From Pardosa pseudoannulata (lineage: Eukaryota; Arthropoda; Arachnida; Araneae; Lycosidae): a stretch of DNA of 64,000 nt. The DNA lies in contig CM063501.1 in the NCBI GenBank assembly GCA_032207245.1, forward strand, positions 53,331,893-53,395,892, read 5' to 3'. Below the pieces are notes generated by a model. The model saw nothing but the letters and a program-made list of their open reading frames with translations. It searched no databases and had not been told where the DNA came from. The number at the start of each line of letters is the position of its first letter. Position 1 is the first letter of the stretch. Made by a program: the position numbers and the translations under genes. Shown here one piece after another: positions 25,440 to 36,194 of this stretch.

Positions 25440-26090
25440 ATGTCCACTTGAACTTTTCTGTTTTAATTTCGTATGAAACTACGTGTAGAAGGTGATAAAG
25501 CACCACTTAACGCTATGGCGCTATGCCTGCGTGTGGCCTGCCCACCTTCTTTACTGGGACAGATATGCTTTACGTTCGAAGACAGTCGCTGGTATGTATT
25601 ACCACATAATTTTTCCAATGCTTAAACGAACAACACAAATTTATTTACAAGATTGAAAAAGAATTAAATATAGAATAAAATATATTCTCGGCGTCAGGGA
25701 AACTGCCATAAACGCAACCCAAATCAGGTGGAAGAAAGACCTTCCATTTCTACAAAAACAGCCGTTGAGTTCTCTCACTCCAACCAGAAAGGTATCCCCT
25801 GGTGGTAGGCTCTACGTGAACTCTCTGACTGAAAACTGCAAGTAAATCCTCTCTCCTTCCTTGTAGGGTCAGCTTCTAGAAGCTTGATCCCTTCCGAAAA
25901 GGGAATCCTCTTTTCAGATGCACTGCCACCCTGAAAAAAAAAACAACCGATACATCCGGAAAACCTTATCAACCCCATTATCCAGCTGGTTCCTAGTCCC
26001 CCTAAGGAACGCCGGGTGGAGCGGACAATGGGTTTGATTTTGCAGATATAGTGGAGGGTCCACATCTACGAAAAACAGGTGGTGAGTCCA
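25440..26090. other. GC-rich block of unknown origin
   Basis: Clearly less AT-rich than its surroundings. It includes GCTATGGCGCTATGCC (about 25510-25530) and GGAACGCCGGGTGGAGCGG (about 26007-26025). The minus strand holds a 96-codon frame (26065-25775) beginning M-W-T-L-H-Y-I-C-K-I-K-P-I-V-R-S. Composition suggests transferred or transposon-derived DNA such as an element's 5' region. I cannot assign a family, and a poly-A run inside the frame (about 25935) argues against a conserved protein. Confidence 0.3.
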
Positions 26091-26099
26091 AATTCCTTA

Positions 26100-26661
26100 C
26101 AGAAGACGTATTTAATTCAGTTGAATGTTCACTTGTCAAATGTGATTTTTATAATGGATAACAATGCCAAAGCTCGCTGTTTTCTGCTTATAGCTCGTAT
26201 CGTACATAATATCAACTCACATAGTGTACCAATTTAAACAAAAATAAAATCTTCTAAATTTAGATAGAATTATATTTTCTGTTTATGATAGAATTATATT
26301 TTTAATTCAAATAGAAATATACATAAAATAAAGTTAGAACATACATAAAATAAAATTATTTATTCGGAACTGAACCGAAAATCAATATTTTTGAGGCATG
26401 TAAACCGGAACTGAGCCGATATATTTTTTATTTAGTTAAGCCGGAAAGCAACAAATTACATTTAGAATGCCGGGTGATAAGTGACATATTTAGAAAATTT
26501 ATATATTGACTGAGAGCTTGAAAGCTAAAGAATAATGTGTCATAATTAATACAGGCTGCAGTCAGCAGACATTGAATTTCAGTCATTGGCCATTTGAAGG
26601 ACACCAGTTCATTGTCCATATTCGACATTATTTCTCGAATATGGACAATGAACTGGTACAT
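26100..26661. repeat. Duplicated block, copy A
   Basis: Matches 26663-27285 over nearly its whole length (start GTATTTAATTCAGTTGAATG, end CATTGTCCATATTCG). It holds a minus-strand frame containing N-E-L-V-S-F-K-W-P-M-T-E-I-Q-C that recurs in copies B and C. Its right end is rearranged into a hairpin. Confidence 0.85.
26603..26657. repeat. Perfect inverted repeat (hairpin), 23-bp arms
   Basis: Arms at 26603-26625 and 26635-26657 are exact reverse complements, separated by 9 bases. The left arm (ACCAGTTCATTGTCC through TTCGA) is normal sequence of the duplicated block. The right arm is present only in copy A and replaces the TTTGTCACGCAATG seen at this point in copies B and C. Confidence 0.95.
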
Positions 26662-26662
26662 A

Positions 26663-27285
26663 CAGAAGACATATAGACATATTTAATTCAGTTGAATGTT
26701 CACTTGTCAAATGTGATTTTTATAATGGGTAACAATGCCAAAGCTCGCCGTTCTCTGCTTACAGCTCGTATCGTACATTATATCAATTCACATAATGTAC
26801 CAATTTAAAAAAAAGTAAAATCTTCTAATTTTAGATAGAATTATATTTTCTGTTTATGATAGAATTATATTTTTAATTCAAATAGAAATATACATAAAAT
26901 AAAGCCGAAATATTCAAAAAATAAAATTATTTATTCGGAACTGAACTGAAAACCGAAAACCGTTATTTTGGGTGGCACGTAAACCGGAACTGAACCGATA
27001 TATTTTTTATTTAGTTGAACCTGAAAGAAAAGAATTGCATTTTAAATGCCTGGTAATAAAAGACATATTTATAAAATTTGTATACTGACTGAGATCTTGA
27101 AAGCTAAAGAATGAAGTGTCATAATTAATACAGGCTGCAGTCAGCAGACATTGAAATTCAGTCATTGACCATTTTAAGGACACCAGTTCATTTTCCATAT
27201 TCGCCATTATTTGTCACGCAATGTGATTTCATTTAAGTTCAGCCTTTAGTGTCCCATTCTTGACTATATGATACAAGGTAGGCAG
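26663..27285. repeat. Duplicated block, copy B
   Basis: Second copy of the 26100 block, extended on the right by TTTGTCACGCAATGTGATTTC and GTCCCATTCTTGACTATATG, which copy C shares. The minus-strand frame (27207-27007) has accumulated mostly amino-acid-changing differences from copies A and C, so it does not look selected. Confidence 0.85.
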
Positions 27286-27295
27286 AAATTAAGTT

Positions 27296-27565
27296 TTAAA
27301 GTAGGCAGAAATTAAGTTTCGAAGGCCTGGTGATAAGTGACATATTTAGAAAATTTATATATTGACTGAGAGCTTGGAAGCTAAAGAATGAAGTGTCATA
27401 ATTAACACAGGCTGCAGTCAGCAGACATTGAATTTCAGTCATTGGCCATTTGAAGGACACCAGTTCATTGTCCATATTCGCCATTATTTGTCACGCAATG
27501 TGACTTCATTTAAGTTCAGCCTTTAGTGTCCCATTCTTGACTATGTGATACAAGGTAGGCAGAAC
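27296..27565. repeat. Duplicated block, partial copy C
   Basis: Repeats the right-hand part of copy B about 274 bp downstream, from GGCCTGGTGATAAGTGAC to GATACAAGGTAGGCAGAA. It is closer to copy A than to copy B in the overlapping part. Confidence 0.85.
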
Positions 27566-28810
27566 TATTTGTTTTGCAATTTCCTATTATTGTCTAATAC
27601 AGACCGAAAGTGAAAGGTATCATATCAAAGTGATAGTTAAGGACGTTTACATGAGTTCTTATAACGATCCCGATACTGATAGTTATTAATCAGGTTAATA
27701 TGATAAAAACAATTCTGTTTTGATTCCTATCAGACCTTGAGGCTAGAATATGAGAAGGTGTAGATAAAATCTCGGCTCTTAATATTCTGCACGTGCAATT
27801 CTGTATCAATCTGCATGAGAAAATCATGTCCCAGAACAAAGTCTGAAGAGTTGGTCAATTTCTGTTACATACAGCATGGAATTACAATGAAAATGAATAT
27901 AAGATTCCGTAAATGCTTATTAAATACCTCTAATGACATCTGTAATGTTTTATTCAACAGTTCCGGTATGGTTTAAACATCGGAAATCGGAGTTCACGGA
28001 TTTTTTTAAAATTAAATTCGGTTGTTTCATATATCAAACAAATCTTTAATTCTAATCCAATCTAGTGATTTACTACATATTTGTAAACATCAAACTACCC
28101 ATGAAGATTTGACGATTACTGCTTAAAAATGTTTTTAATTAAGCTTTTTGACAAATCCTTTCGGTATTTTTTTATAATTAACGTTTTTGATTTCTCAATG
28201 TTTTTTAAAGTAGTAGATTGTGTCTTTGTTTTTAATTCTTAAAATTTCGCTACTTTTTAAAATATGAAAAATATATTATATTACATTATTAGTTTACTGT
28301 TAGTTATATTTTACTTGTACGCATCATTGAAATCTTCAGACCCCATAAAATAAAGAGATGCAATAAGTTTAGAAAAAATGAAAATTTAGAGATAACTAGT
28401 AAATAGGATAAACAAATTTTTACTATTTAAATTAACAGATACTAAAATAATAGAAGTCAATTATAAAAAATATGTTCACAATTATTTTTTTGAATTTGTT
28501 ATATTATCTGAATTTTGAATAAGTTTTATAGAAATTTTATTTTTTAAACTACAGAAATTTCTTATTCTATAATTTAATATGTCTTGACAAATGACTTGAC
28601 AAATATACAGTTATATGCAATTACGTGTTATGCTAGACTGTACAACTAACTAAAACTTGTCTACAGTCACAATTTAATCAATCTAGGTAAATCTAGCAAA
28701 TATTATTTAATGAAAGTTTTTCCATATTTCTATACATTTATTTTGTGAATTATTTTGCGTTTTTAATGCTTAAATTAGGCTTATCATGTTCAACAAAGTT
28801 TTTCAAACAT
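27566..28810. other. AT-rich DNA, nothing recognised
   Basis: No frames of interest and no repeats shared with other parts of the window. Confidence 0.45.
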
Positions 28811-28990
28811 AAATATTTGCATAAATGAGAACATGTACGTACCAAGAGCATCATTAATTATATAAAATAGTTCTAATTATTATTTTCTTTTACTCAAAAA
28901 AAAAAAGTTCTTCAAAGTTCTTCAAAGATAAATATTTGCATAAATGAGATCATGTACGTACAAAGATTAAGTTTAATTACATAAAGGAGT
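28811..28990. repeat. Short direct duplication
   Basis: AAATATTTGCATAAATGAGA followed by CATGTACGTAC occurs at 28811 and 28930, 119 bp apart. The copies are separated by a poly-A run and AAGTTCTTC repeats. Confidence 0.75.
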
Positions 28991-29882
28991 GCTAGTTATT
29001 ATTTTTAAGACCTAATTCAGTTATAGCGAATAATTTATAAAATTACTGTGATATAAAATGTTAATTATATCTGAGTCTAGAAATAGATCATGTTGCAAGT
29101 TTAAAGGGATAAATTTGGAGTAAAAAAAGGTACAGACTATGTTGTCTTTATTTTTTTCATTATTCTAAAAAAGAAGTAATTTCATACATTTTAAGAAGAA
29201 TGAGCATAGAATGAAATTTGATTTGCAAGTCATTGGCAAGGAGATATGTAACATTGAAGCAATTTTGTAACATTTAGTAGTTTTTAGTCTTTATTGTATA
29301 TTATCCGAAGAAATAATAATCGTCAAGTTATATAAAAACTGTTTTACCTCATGAAAATCTCGAGTTTAAATATATGATCAAATATTTAAGAGTTCTCTAC
29401 AATTGTATGATACTCATATAAATTTACAAAAATTCTCTATGAGAAGGAAGTTGTTACACTTCTGGAGTTATTTATTGTTACAATTCCATGGGGCTAGTTG
29501 TTACAGTAGAACTATTTCTTCATGTAAATTATTATTTTGTAGAATTATACCGTTTAAATGGGATATGAGGTACTATAAAAATATTGTTACAAAGATATGA
29601 AATACAGTAGAGATAAAAGGCTACAGAAATACTTTCTGGAGGCTAGAAAACAAGTAATAACAGTAAGTATATTGCAAAGGGCTGTTAATAGATATGAAGT
29701 GTGTTTTATGGGAATCAAAAGATTCTACAGTTATGTGAAATCTTTAGCCATTTGTAAAAAGCTATTTTGCTAATGTAGAATTGTTACCACAGTTGACTGG
29801 TCATCCACTGCCCATGAACGTTCCTAATACATGAAACGTTGTAAATACAAGTGCTTCTTTTTCGGAAGTAGATACTTCTATA
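28991..29882. other. AT-rich DNA, nothing recognised
   Basis: A 65-codon plus-strand frame at 29403-29600 has no recognisable domain. Confidence 0.4.
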
Positions 29883-29886
29883 TTAA

Positions 29887-30391
29887 CCCCTTAATGGACA
29901 GTTTTTCTTTTAAAAAAGCCGGCCAAAAAATCAATTTTTTATGTAAAAAACACAATTTAGAACATTGTCTTGCCAAAAAAATTACAAAAATACAAAAATA
30001 ATCAAACTTTTTATTGCAATTTTGGATTTTGATAGCATTGCAGATAATAGTCGAATATTGTAATATTACACGCTCGTCGACTTTTTTTATGTTTCTTTTC
30101 GAATTCCCATTTTGGAATACATATTATTATCAGTAAAAATACTTATTTACTATTAAACATAAATAATAACAATAGTAGTATTTATAAAATAATTCAAAAA
30201 TTTTTTTGTGTGATATATTTCGAAACAAGGTGAAGCACATAGCCCAACATTACACATGTAACGACTAACTTTTCTTTTCCTTTTTCGTTTGCTATCGGAT
30301 CATAAAGTACAACGCCACTCGAATTATCTCGAGTGTGCACAGTTTGGTCAATTTAGCTCGTTCGAATTAACTAAGTGTGCACGTTAAAGGG
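29887..30391 (+). mobile_element. TTAA-flanked element, family with CTCGA motifs, copy 2
   Basis: Flanked by TTAA at 29883-29886 and 30392-30395. Inverted ends are CCCCTTAATGGAC and, read inward from the right, CCCTTTAACGTGC. It contains AAAAAGCCGGCCAAAAAATC near the left and the palindrome-like GAATTATCTCGAGTGTGCAC near the right, both shared with 24087-24828 in reverse. At 505 bp it cannot encode a transposase. The ends resemble the piggyBac group. Confidence 0.75.
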
Positions 30392-30395
30392 TTAA

Positions 30396-31084
30396 GGATG
30401 GACCTATCAGTTCTCAAGAAATAAAATCCTATCTTAAAACCAGGCAAAGTAAATTAGTAAGAAAGCAAAAACGGATAGTAAATGTCAACTTGGAAATCTC
30501 GCAAACAAATTTTATTCTTCGAACTAAAATTAAAAAATAGATAAAAAACGAAAATAAAAATGTTTTCATAATGAAGAAAATCGAGATCCTCCAAAAGACA
30601 CAAACCAAGCAACTAATCTTATATACAAGTTTTTCGGGAGGAAGATGACAAGGGCTAAAATATGTGAAAACCCTACACAATTTCAAGACCACAAAAATCA
30701 TATTTCAAACACTGTTATTGTCGCAAATTTCTTGACGATTATTATTCTAAGTACAATAAAATATGTATTTGTAAAAACTATGATTCAGACAAAAATTATG
30801 TAGTTCATCCAAATAACATAGAAAAAGTAGTTATGTGAAAGCTTAAACATTATAGTCGTTTTTTATCAGAAATTCTAAAATAATAAAAAAAAACAAGAGA
30901 TGCTATTTTGGTATTTATTCCTCAACACATTTTATCTAACACATTACCACATCGGCTGAAACAACATAACCAATAGTGGAGCAGGTTGTTTTAGCGGTCA
31001 CACATTTACATAAATGCTAATAACTTGATTTGTAGTTAATTTAACTGTTTTTAAAGATATATATAACTAAAGACTATTTTAAAG
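30396..31084. other. AT-rich spacer
   Basis: A 90-codon minus-strand frame (30701-30429) is dominated by phenylalanine, leucine and isoleucine, as expected by chance in A-rich DNA. No gene supported. Confidence 0.4.
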
Positions 31085-31930
31085 TAGTGAAAAAACCCTA
31101 TATAATAATAGCCTAAGTTATCTATCCGTCTGTCCTCGAATTTATGTAGCTGTTGTACCAGGAATGGAAAGAGGCATCCATATTGCATTCTTGATAAGTT
31201 AGGGTTAGCAACTTTCGAAATATACCCCATCCCCCCATTTCTAGCATTTAATGCCATTATTTCAAGCCTTTTATCTCCGGTTAAAAGCAGGCATTTAAAT
31301 TTATCAATTTATAATAAATAATAAATATTTTAAACTAACATCTTTTTTCTAGCATTAGAACGTCATTCCTTTAACCATCTCATTTTTAATCATTTCTTAT
31401 TTTAAATTACTTAAATATCGTCTGCAATATTTTCATACGTTTTATCACTGAACTTAAATATTATGTAAGTAATTTTCTTTTATATTTATCTTAAATAATA
31501 GGTTAGATACATATGAGATAATTTTAAATTTAATCTTCGATTATTTTTTGTTGCATTGAAAATTTTATCACCGGTATTAACAACAAATTCTATCAACCTC
31601 TAGGGTGTAGTAGAAATGATAGTTTCCACTAATTCCACTATTAATTACTGTCTCAAAAAAATTGGGAAGTAGTTAACGATAGTTTCGACGAAGCTAAGAA
31701 AACTTTGAACTATCTTTGTAAATGAATTCTACGTGATTCTAAACTGCATTCACAGTATCAGAAGACTTTAGAGGAGTATGAAAATAAACAAATTATTGAG
31801 TGTGTACCAGATAATTCTGAGCCAAAAATCAATCCTTTTTTTACCAGCCTCATACGGTACTATACATGTCTGGAAAATTAAAAATTTGACTGATATCGTC
31901 ACAGGACGGGCTATATGCTAGTGTTCTAAT
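31085..31930 (+). pseudogene. BEL/Pao-like retrotransposon relic, copy 1
   Basis: The first about 520 bp (31085-31605) are non-coding sequence shared with 61835-62605. They are followed at about 31675-31890 by a decayed coding fragment. In it L-H-S-Q-Y-Q-K-T-L-E-E-Y-E, then I-I-E-C-V-P-D-N-S-E-P and, after a frame change, Y-Q-P-H-T-V-L-Y are visible. The pattern of a glutamate-rich helix, an I-I-E...V-P segment and a Y-L-P-H-H-A-V-like motif is typical of the segment leading into the BEL/Pao reverse transcriptase. Stops and a frameshift show the copy is dead. No LTRs or protease were recognised. Confidence 0.55.
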
Positions 31931-33064
31931 AGTTTCTTCTAAAAAGTTATTAATATTTTTTTGTGAAACCTATCCCTCGGTTAACCCATTAGTCATATGT
32001 CACGGAAGACAAACTACATGAATTAATGCTTTAAACTCTTTAACATGCTTTCTTTACAGACGTGTTAACTTGCGAAAAAAAGGGTATTTCCGATATTTAA
32101 ATACGTGAGTAATTTGTGCCGTATTCCAATTAGTAATCTGTAAATGAAAATTAAGTGCTAATTCTTGGAGATTATTAGATTTACAAAATACATCATGGGG
32201 AAACCAGATGCTTATTACTTCTATCCTAATCAGCCTCTCTAAGAATTATACGGGTTATTTGAATTTCTTGATCTGTGATTTTCTCAGTAAAATGCAATAC
32301 AGCTTCTAATAACCCCACTTAAAAGATATACGTCATACACCTGTATGCAATGTTATAATCCGAGAAAAATTATCAACATCTTAAATCTGAGAAAAATTAT
32401 TAACATCTTAAAAATACAATTAAAACGTAAGATATAAGGATAAAAATTAAGATATACAAAAAAGAAAAGTCTCGGTAAAATGTACACACCATTATTTTTG
32501 CCTATATTTTTACCCATTTCACAATGACTCTGAATTTATATTCTTGTTATATTCTAGAACAAAGGCTTTAATCAGACTAACAGACAATATGATTTTTTTC
32601 AAAGAAAGGGGAAAGAAAAACTTTTAAAAAAATTTTTATGTAACACTAAACATTTAACACTAACATTTATCTTTAAACATCAATAAAATCAACTACAATT
32701 AAAATGAATCGTCAAAATTATTTAATATATGTTTAAACTTCATTCGTGTTAAACGTCTATAAAAATATTAAGATAGAATGATATAATAAAATGTTTAAAA
32801 ATAGGATATTTAGAAACATTACGTAATCATTATTTCAGTCAGTATTTATTGCATTAGAGTAAGATTTTATCTGAATTGTTATCATCAAACGATAAAATTT
32901 TGATAAATTAAAAGAAATATAGGTATTTAGGGAAAATTTAAAATAGTTTTGATTTTCAAAAATTAGCTTCGAAATGGGATTATGCATAAATATTATCAAC
33001 TATGAACATTCTTACTATAAATTCCAGAAGATATTTCAAATTACATTTCATAAAAAAAGTCACA
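31931..33064. other. AT-rich DNA, possibly further element remains
   Basis: No clear continuation of the pol fragment could be read. GAGAAAAATTATYAACATCTTAAA occurs twice in tandem at about 32361-32412. Confidence 0.4.
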
Positions 33065-33068
33065 ATAT

Positions 33069-33410
33069 TGTCACGAAGATCCAAATGAACACACTGTTTA
33101 ACTTTAACAGACGAATTTATTGAAGATAAGTAGCAACTCGCAACTTTACAAGATCGAGAAGTTGACTACAACTAGTGGGTATCAGCTTTTATACCCAAAC
33201 AGAATATTCGAGAAATAACTAATTTACATACTAAAGAAATATCTAGAATGTTCGAGAACATAAAGCAACAATAAACAACATTTTTAAATTAAATATCCAT
33301 ACTTTAGATCAACCCCTATGCCGAGCATCGAAACCACAATCTCTGGGACTGGATCTCGTGCTTTGATCATTCGGCCACTGATGCCGTTGGTAAAGTTTCT
33401 TTATGAGGCA
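33069..33410 (-). mobile_element. LTR-like module of the second family, minus orientation
   Basis: Read on the minus strand it begins TGCC at 33410 and ends GTGACA at 33069, with ATAT directly outside both ends (33065-33068 and 33411-33414). A 4-bp ATAT duplication is what some Gypsy-group integrases (17.6 and 297) produce. Inside, in order: an A-box-like AGTGGCCGAATGA (complement of 33368-33380), a B-box-like GGTTTCGATGC (complement of 33325-33335), GAATATTC motifs, TATAAAAG (complement of 33186-33193) and AATAAA (complement of 33116-33121). It matches 39371-39711 over its full length. It is best read as a solo LTR, with a tRNA-headed SINE as the alternative. Confidence 0.65.
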
Positions 33411-33635
33411 ATATTACTATTATAATTGTTGAGAATGAAAAGATTTCAACTGAAATGAAGTGATGCTGCCCAAATGTAAAATATAAACGACGCTGCTACT
33501 CAACAGAGCAGCAGTTAGCTTGACTGTAATCGTTCGCACGAAATAAAGAATTTTGTTACTTTTCCTTGACTCTGGCAGAATTCTTAAAATATTTTTTACA
33601 ATAATATATATAAATATGTATGCTTTAAAATATTT

Positions 33636-35560
33636 TTGATTCAAAGATTTATTCTTTAATTGAAGAGCATTATATCAATATTTATAACAAATAGAGTTAT
33701 TGTTGTCATTTTTTCAACTGATTCCAAATATGGCAAAATTCAGAGTGTATTTGATACAAAAGGGTGAAATATTATTACATAATTATTAGTTTGTTGCACA
33801 TATTCCATAATCATGAAATGTAGTATCTTTAATGGGATTTTTGATTGTATTAATTAACTTGTAATACTATGTATACTTAATCTATTATAAAACTGATGTA
33901 AATAAAATGCAATATATAAACGCTCCTGTATTTCTCATACGGAGCTGTGTCTATCCAATTTCAGCACATAAGTCAAAAATCTTTGCAGTTTGAACTTAAA
34001 TATTCTAATGATTAAGAGCATAAAAAGTACAAATAGCTTAATCTGAATTCTAAAAATGAGCTATGAATAAATATGATCAACAGTAAACATTCTTACTATA
34101 AATTCTAAAAGATATTTTCAAGTTACATTTAATAAAACAGTCACAATAGCACTATTATAAACTATAGAAATAATTATCTTTTAAAAAATATTTTTGATTC
34201 AAAGATTTATTCTTTAATTAGACAGCACTATTTCAATGTTTATAACAAAGAAATTTATTGTTGTCTTTTTTTATTCCAATTTATTCCACGAGCAAAAGTC
34301 AGATTGTATTTGATACAAAAGGGTGAGATATTATTACATCATTATTCGTTTGTTGCACATATCCCATAATCATGAAAAGTAGTATCTTTAATGGGACTTT
34401 TTAATCTATTAATTAACTTGTAATACTATGTAAACTTAATCCATTATAAATCTGATATAAATAAAATGCAATATATAAAGACATTAGTATTTCTCATACG
34501 AATCTGTTTCTATTCAGTTTCAGTACTTAATAAAAAATTCTTTGCAGTTTGGACTTAAATATTCTTGTGATTAAGAGCATAAAAAATACAAGTAGCTTAA
34601 TCTGAATTCTAAAAATTAATTATGAAGAATAAATATGATCAACTACAAACATTCTTACTATAAATTTTAAAATATATTTTCAAGTTACATTTAATAAAAA
34701 AGTCACAATAGCACTATTATAATCTATACAAATAATTATCGTTTAAAAAATATTTTTGATTCAAAGATTTATCCCTTAATTAGAGAGAATTATTTCAATG
34801 TTTATAGTAAATAGACTTATTGTTGTCTTTTTATATTCCAATTTATTCCAAATATGGCAAAATTCAGAGTGTATTTGATACAAAAGGATGAAACATTATT
34901 ATATCATTATTAGTTTGTTGCACATATCTCATAATCATGAAAAGTAATATCTTTAAAGGGAATTTTTAATCTATTAATTAACTTGCAATACTATGTAAAC
35001 TTAATCCATTATAAAACTGATATAAATAAAATGAAATATATAAAGACTTTAGTATTTCTCATACTAAGCTTTGTCTGTATAACTTCAGTACATAATGCAA
35101 AATTCTTTATCGTTTTGATTTGAATATTCTAGTGATTAAGAGCATAAAAAACACAAATAGCTTAATCTGAATTCTAAATATGAACTATGAATAAATATGA
35201 TCAACTATAAACATTCTTACTATAAATTCTAAAAGATATTTTCAAGTTACATTTAATAAAAAAGTTACAATAGCACTATTATAATCTATACAAATAGTTA
35301 TTGTTTAAAAATTATTTTTGATTCAAAGATTTATTCTTTAATTAGAGAGCATTATTTCAATGTTTATAACAAATAGACTTATTCTTGTCTTTTTTATTTC
35401 AATTTATTCTAAATATGGCAAAATTCAAAGTGTATTTGATACAAAAGGGTGAAACATTATTACATCATTATTACAACACATTATTACATCAATCATAATT
35501 ATTACAACACATTATTACATCAATCATAATTATTACAACATTATTATATCAATCTGTTTC
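33636..35560. repeat. Tandem array A, units of about 560 bp
   Basis: TTGATTCAAAGATTTATYCYT recurs at 33636, 34194, 34756 and 35318 (spacings 558, 562 and 562). Each full unit contains a shared core from ATTAATTAACTTGTAATACT to GTGATTAAGAGCAT. That core is also found in array B. The last unit breaks off in a short-period ATTATTACAACACATTATTA repeat (about 35455-35545), after which core sequence resumes. Confidence 0.9.
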
Positions 35561-36194
35561 TATTCAATTTCAGTACTTAATACAAAAATCTTTGCTGTTT
35601 AAACTTAAATATTTCAGTGATTAAAAACATAAAAAAATCGTTAATCTGAATTCTGCTTTCGCTAATTAACAAATAGTTACAAAAGACTAAATCATTACTT
35701 TAGTAGTCTTACTACCTTTCTAAAAGTTTTAAAACTAGGTTTGATAACTTATCTTGTGTTGTAATGAGATAGTTGATTGAATGAGAGAGTAGTCTGTTTT
35801 TAAAAGTTCATAGGCAATTTGGGAAGGCATTTCGATAGTAACATGTAATTTAATTTTGATAATACAATTTAAATAAATTTTGATTATAAAATTTAAAATA
35901 AATTACAGATTTTTCTGAAAATATGAGAAATTGTAACTAGTGTATTTATTTATTTTCAACAAATACATAATTTTATGAAAAGTTATATCTTTGTTTTCAT
36001 GAAATATTAACCAAATAATTATGTTATTCATACACAGTTTACATGCAAAATTACAAAAGATTTTACCAAGATTTTACCAATTGTACAGAAAGGCATGCTT
36101 TCATAACATTTCTTAGCATAATGCCAAAAGACTGCTCGAATCTTTAAAAAATAATGAATATGCACATTAATTACCATCGTTTATACATTAAACA
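35561..36194. repeat. Core segment joined to module D, copy 1
   Basis: A partial core (TCTGTTTCTATTCAATTTCA onward) leads into module D at about 35678. D runs from ACAAAAGACTAAATCATTAC through GGGAAGGCATTTCGATAG and GTTATTCATACACAG to ATCGTTTATACATTA. Module D recurs twice at 46437-47660. Confidence 0.85.

Noticed and set aside
26428..27484. Three paralogous minus-strand frames sharing N-E-L-V-S-F-K-W-P-M-T-E, at first sight a small gene family.
   Set aside because: The frames are carried by a DNA-level duplication. Nearly all differences in copy B change the amino acid, and copy A's start lies in a rearranged hairpin, so there is no sign of purifying selection.
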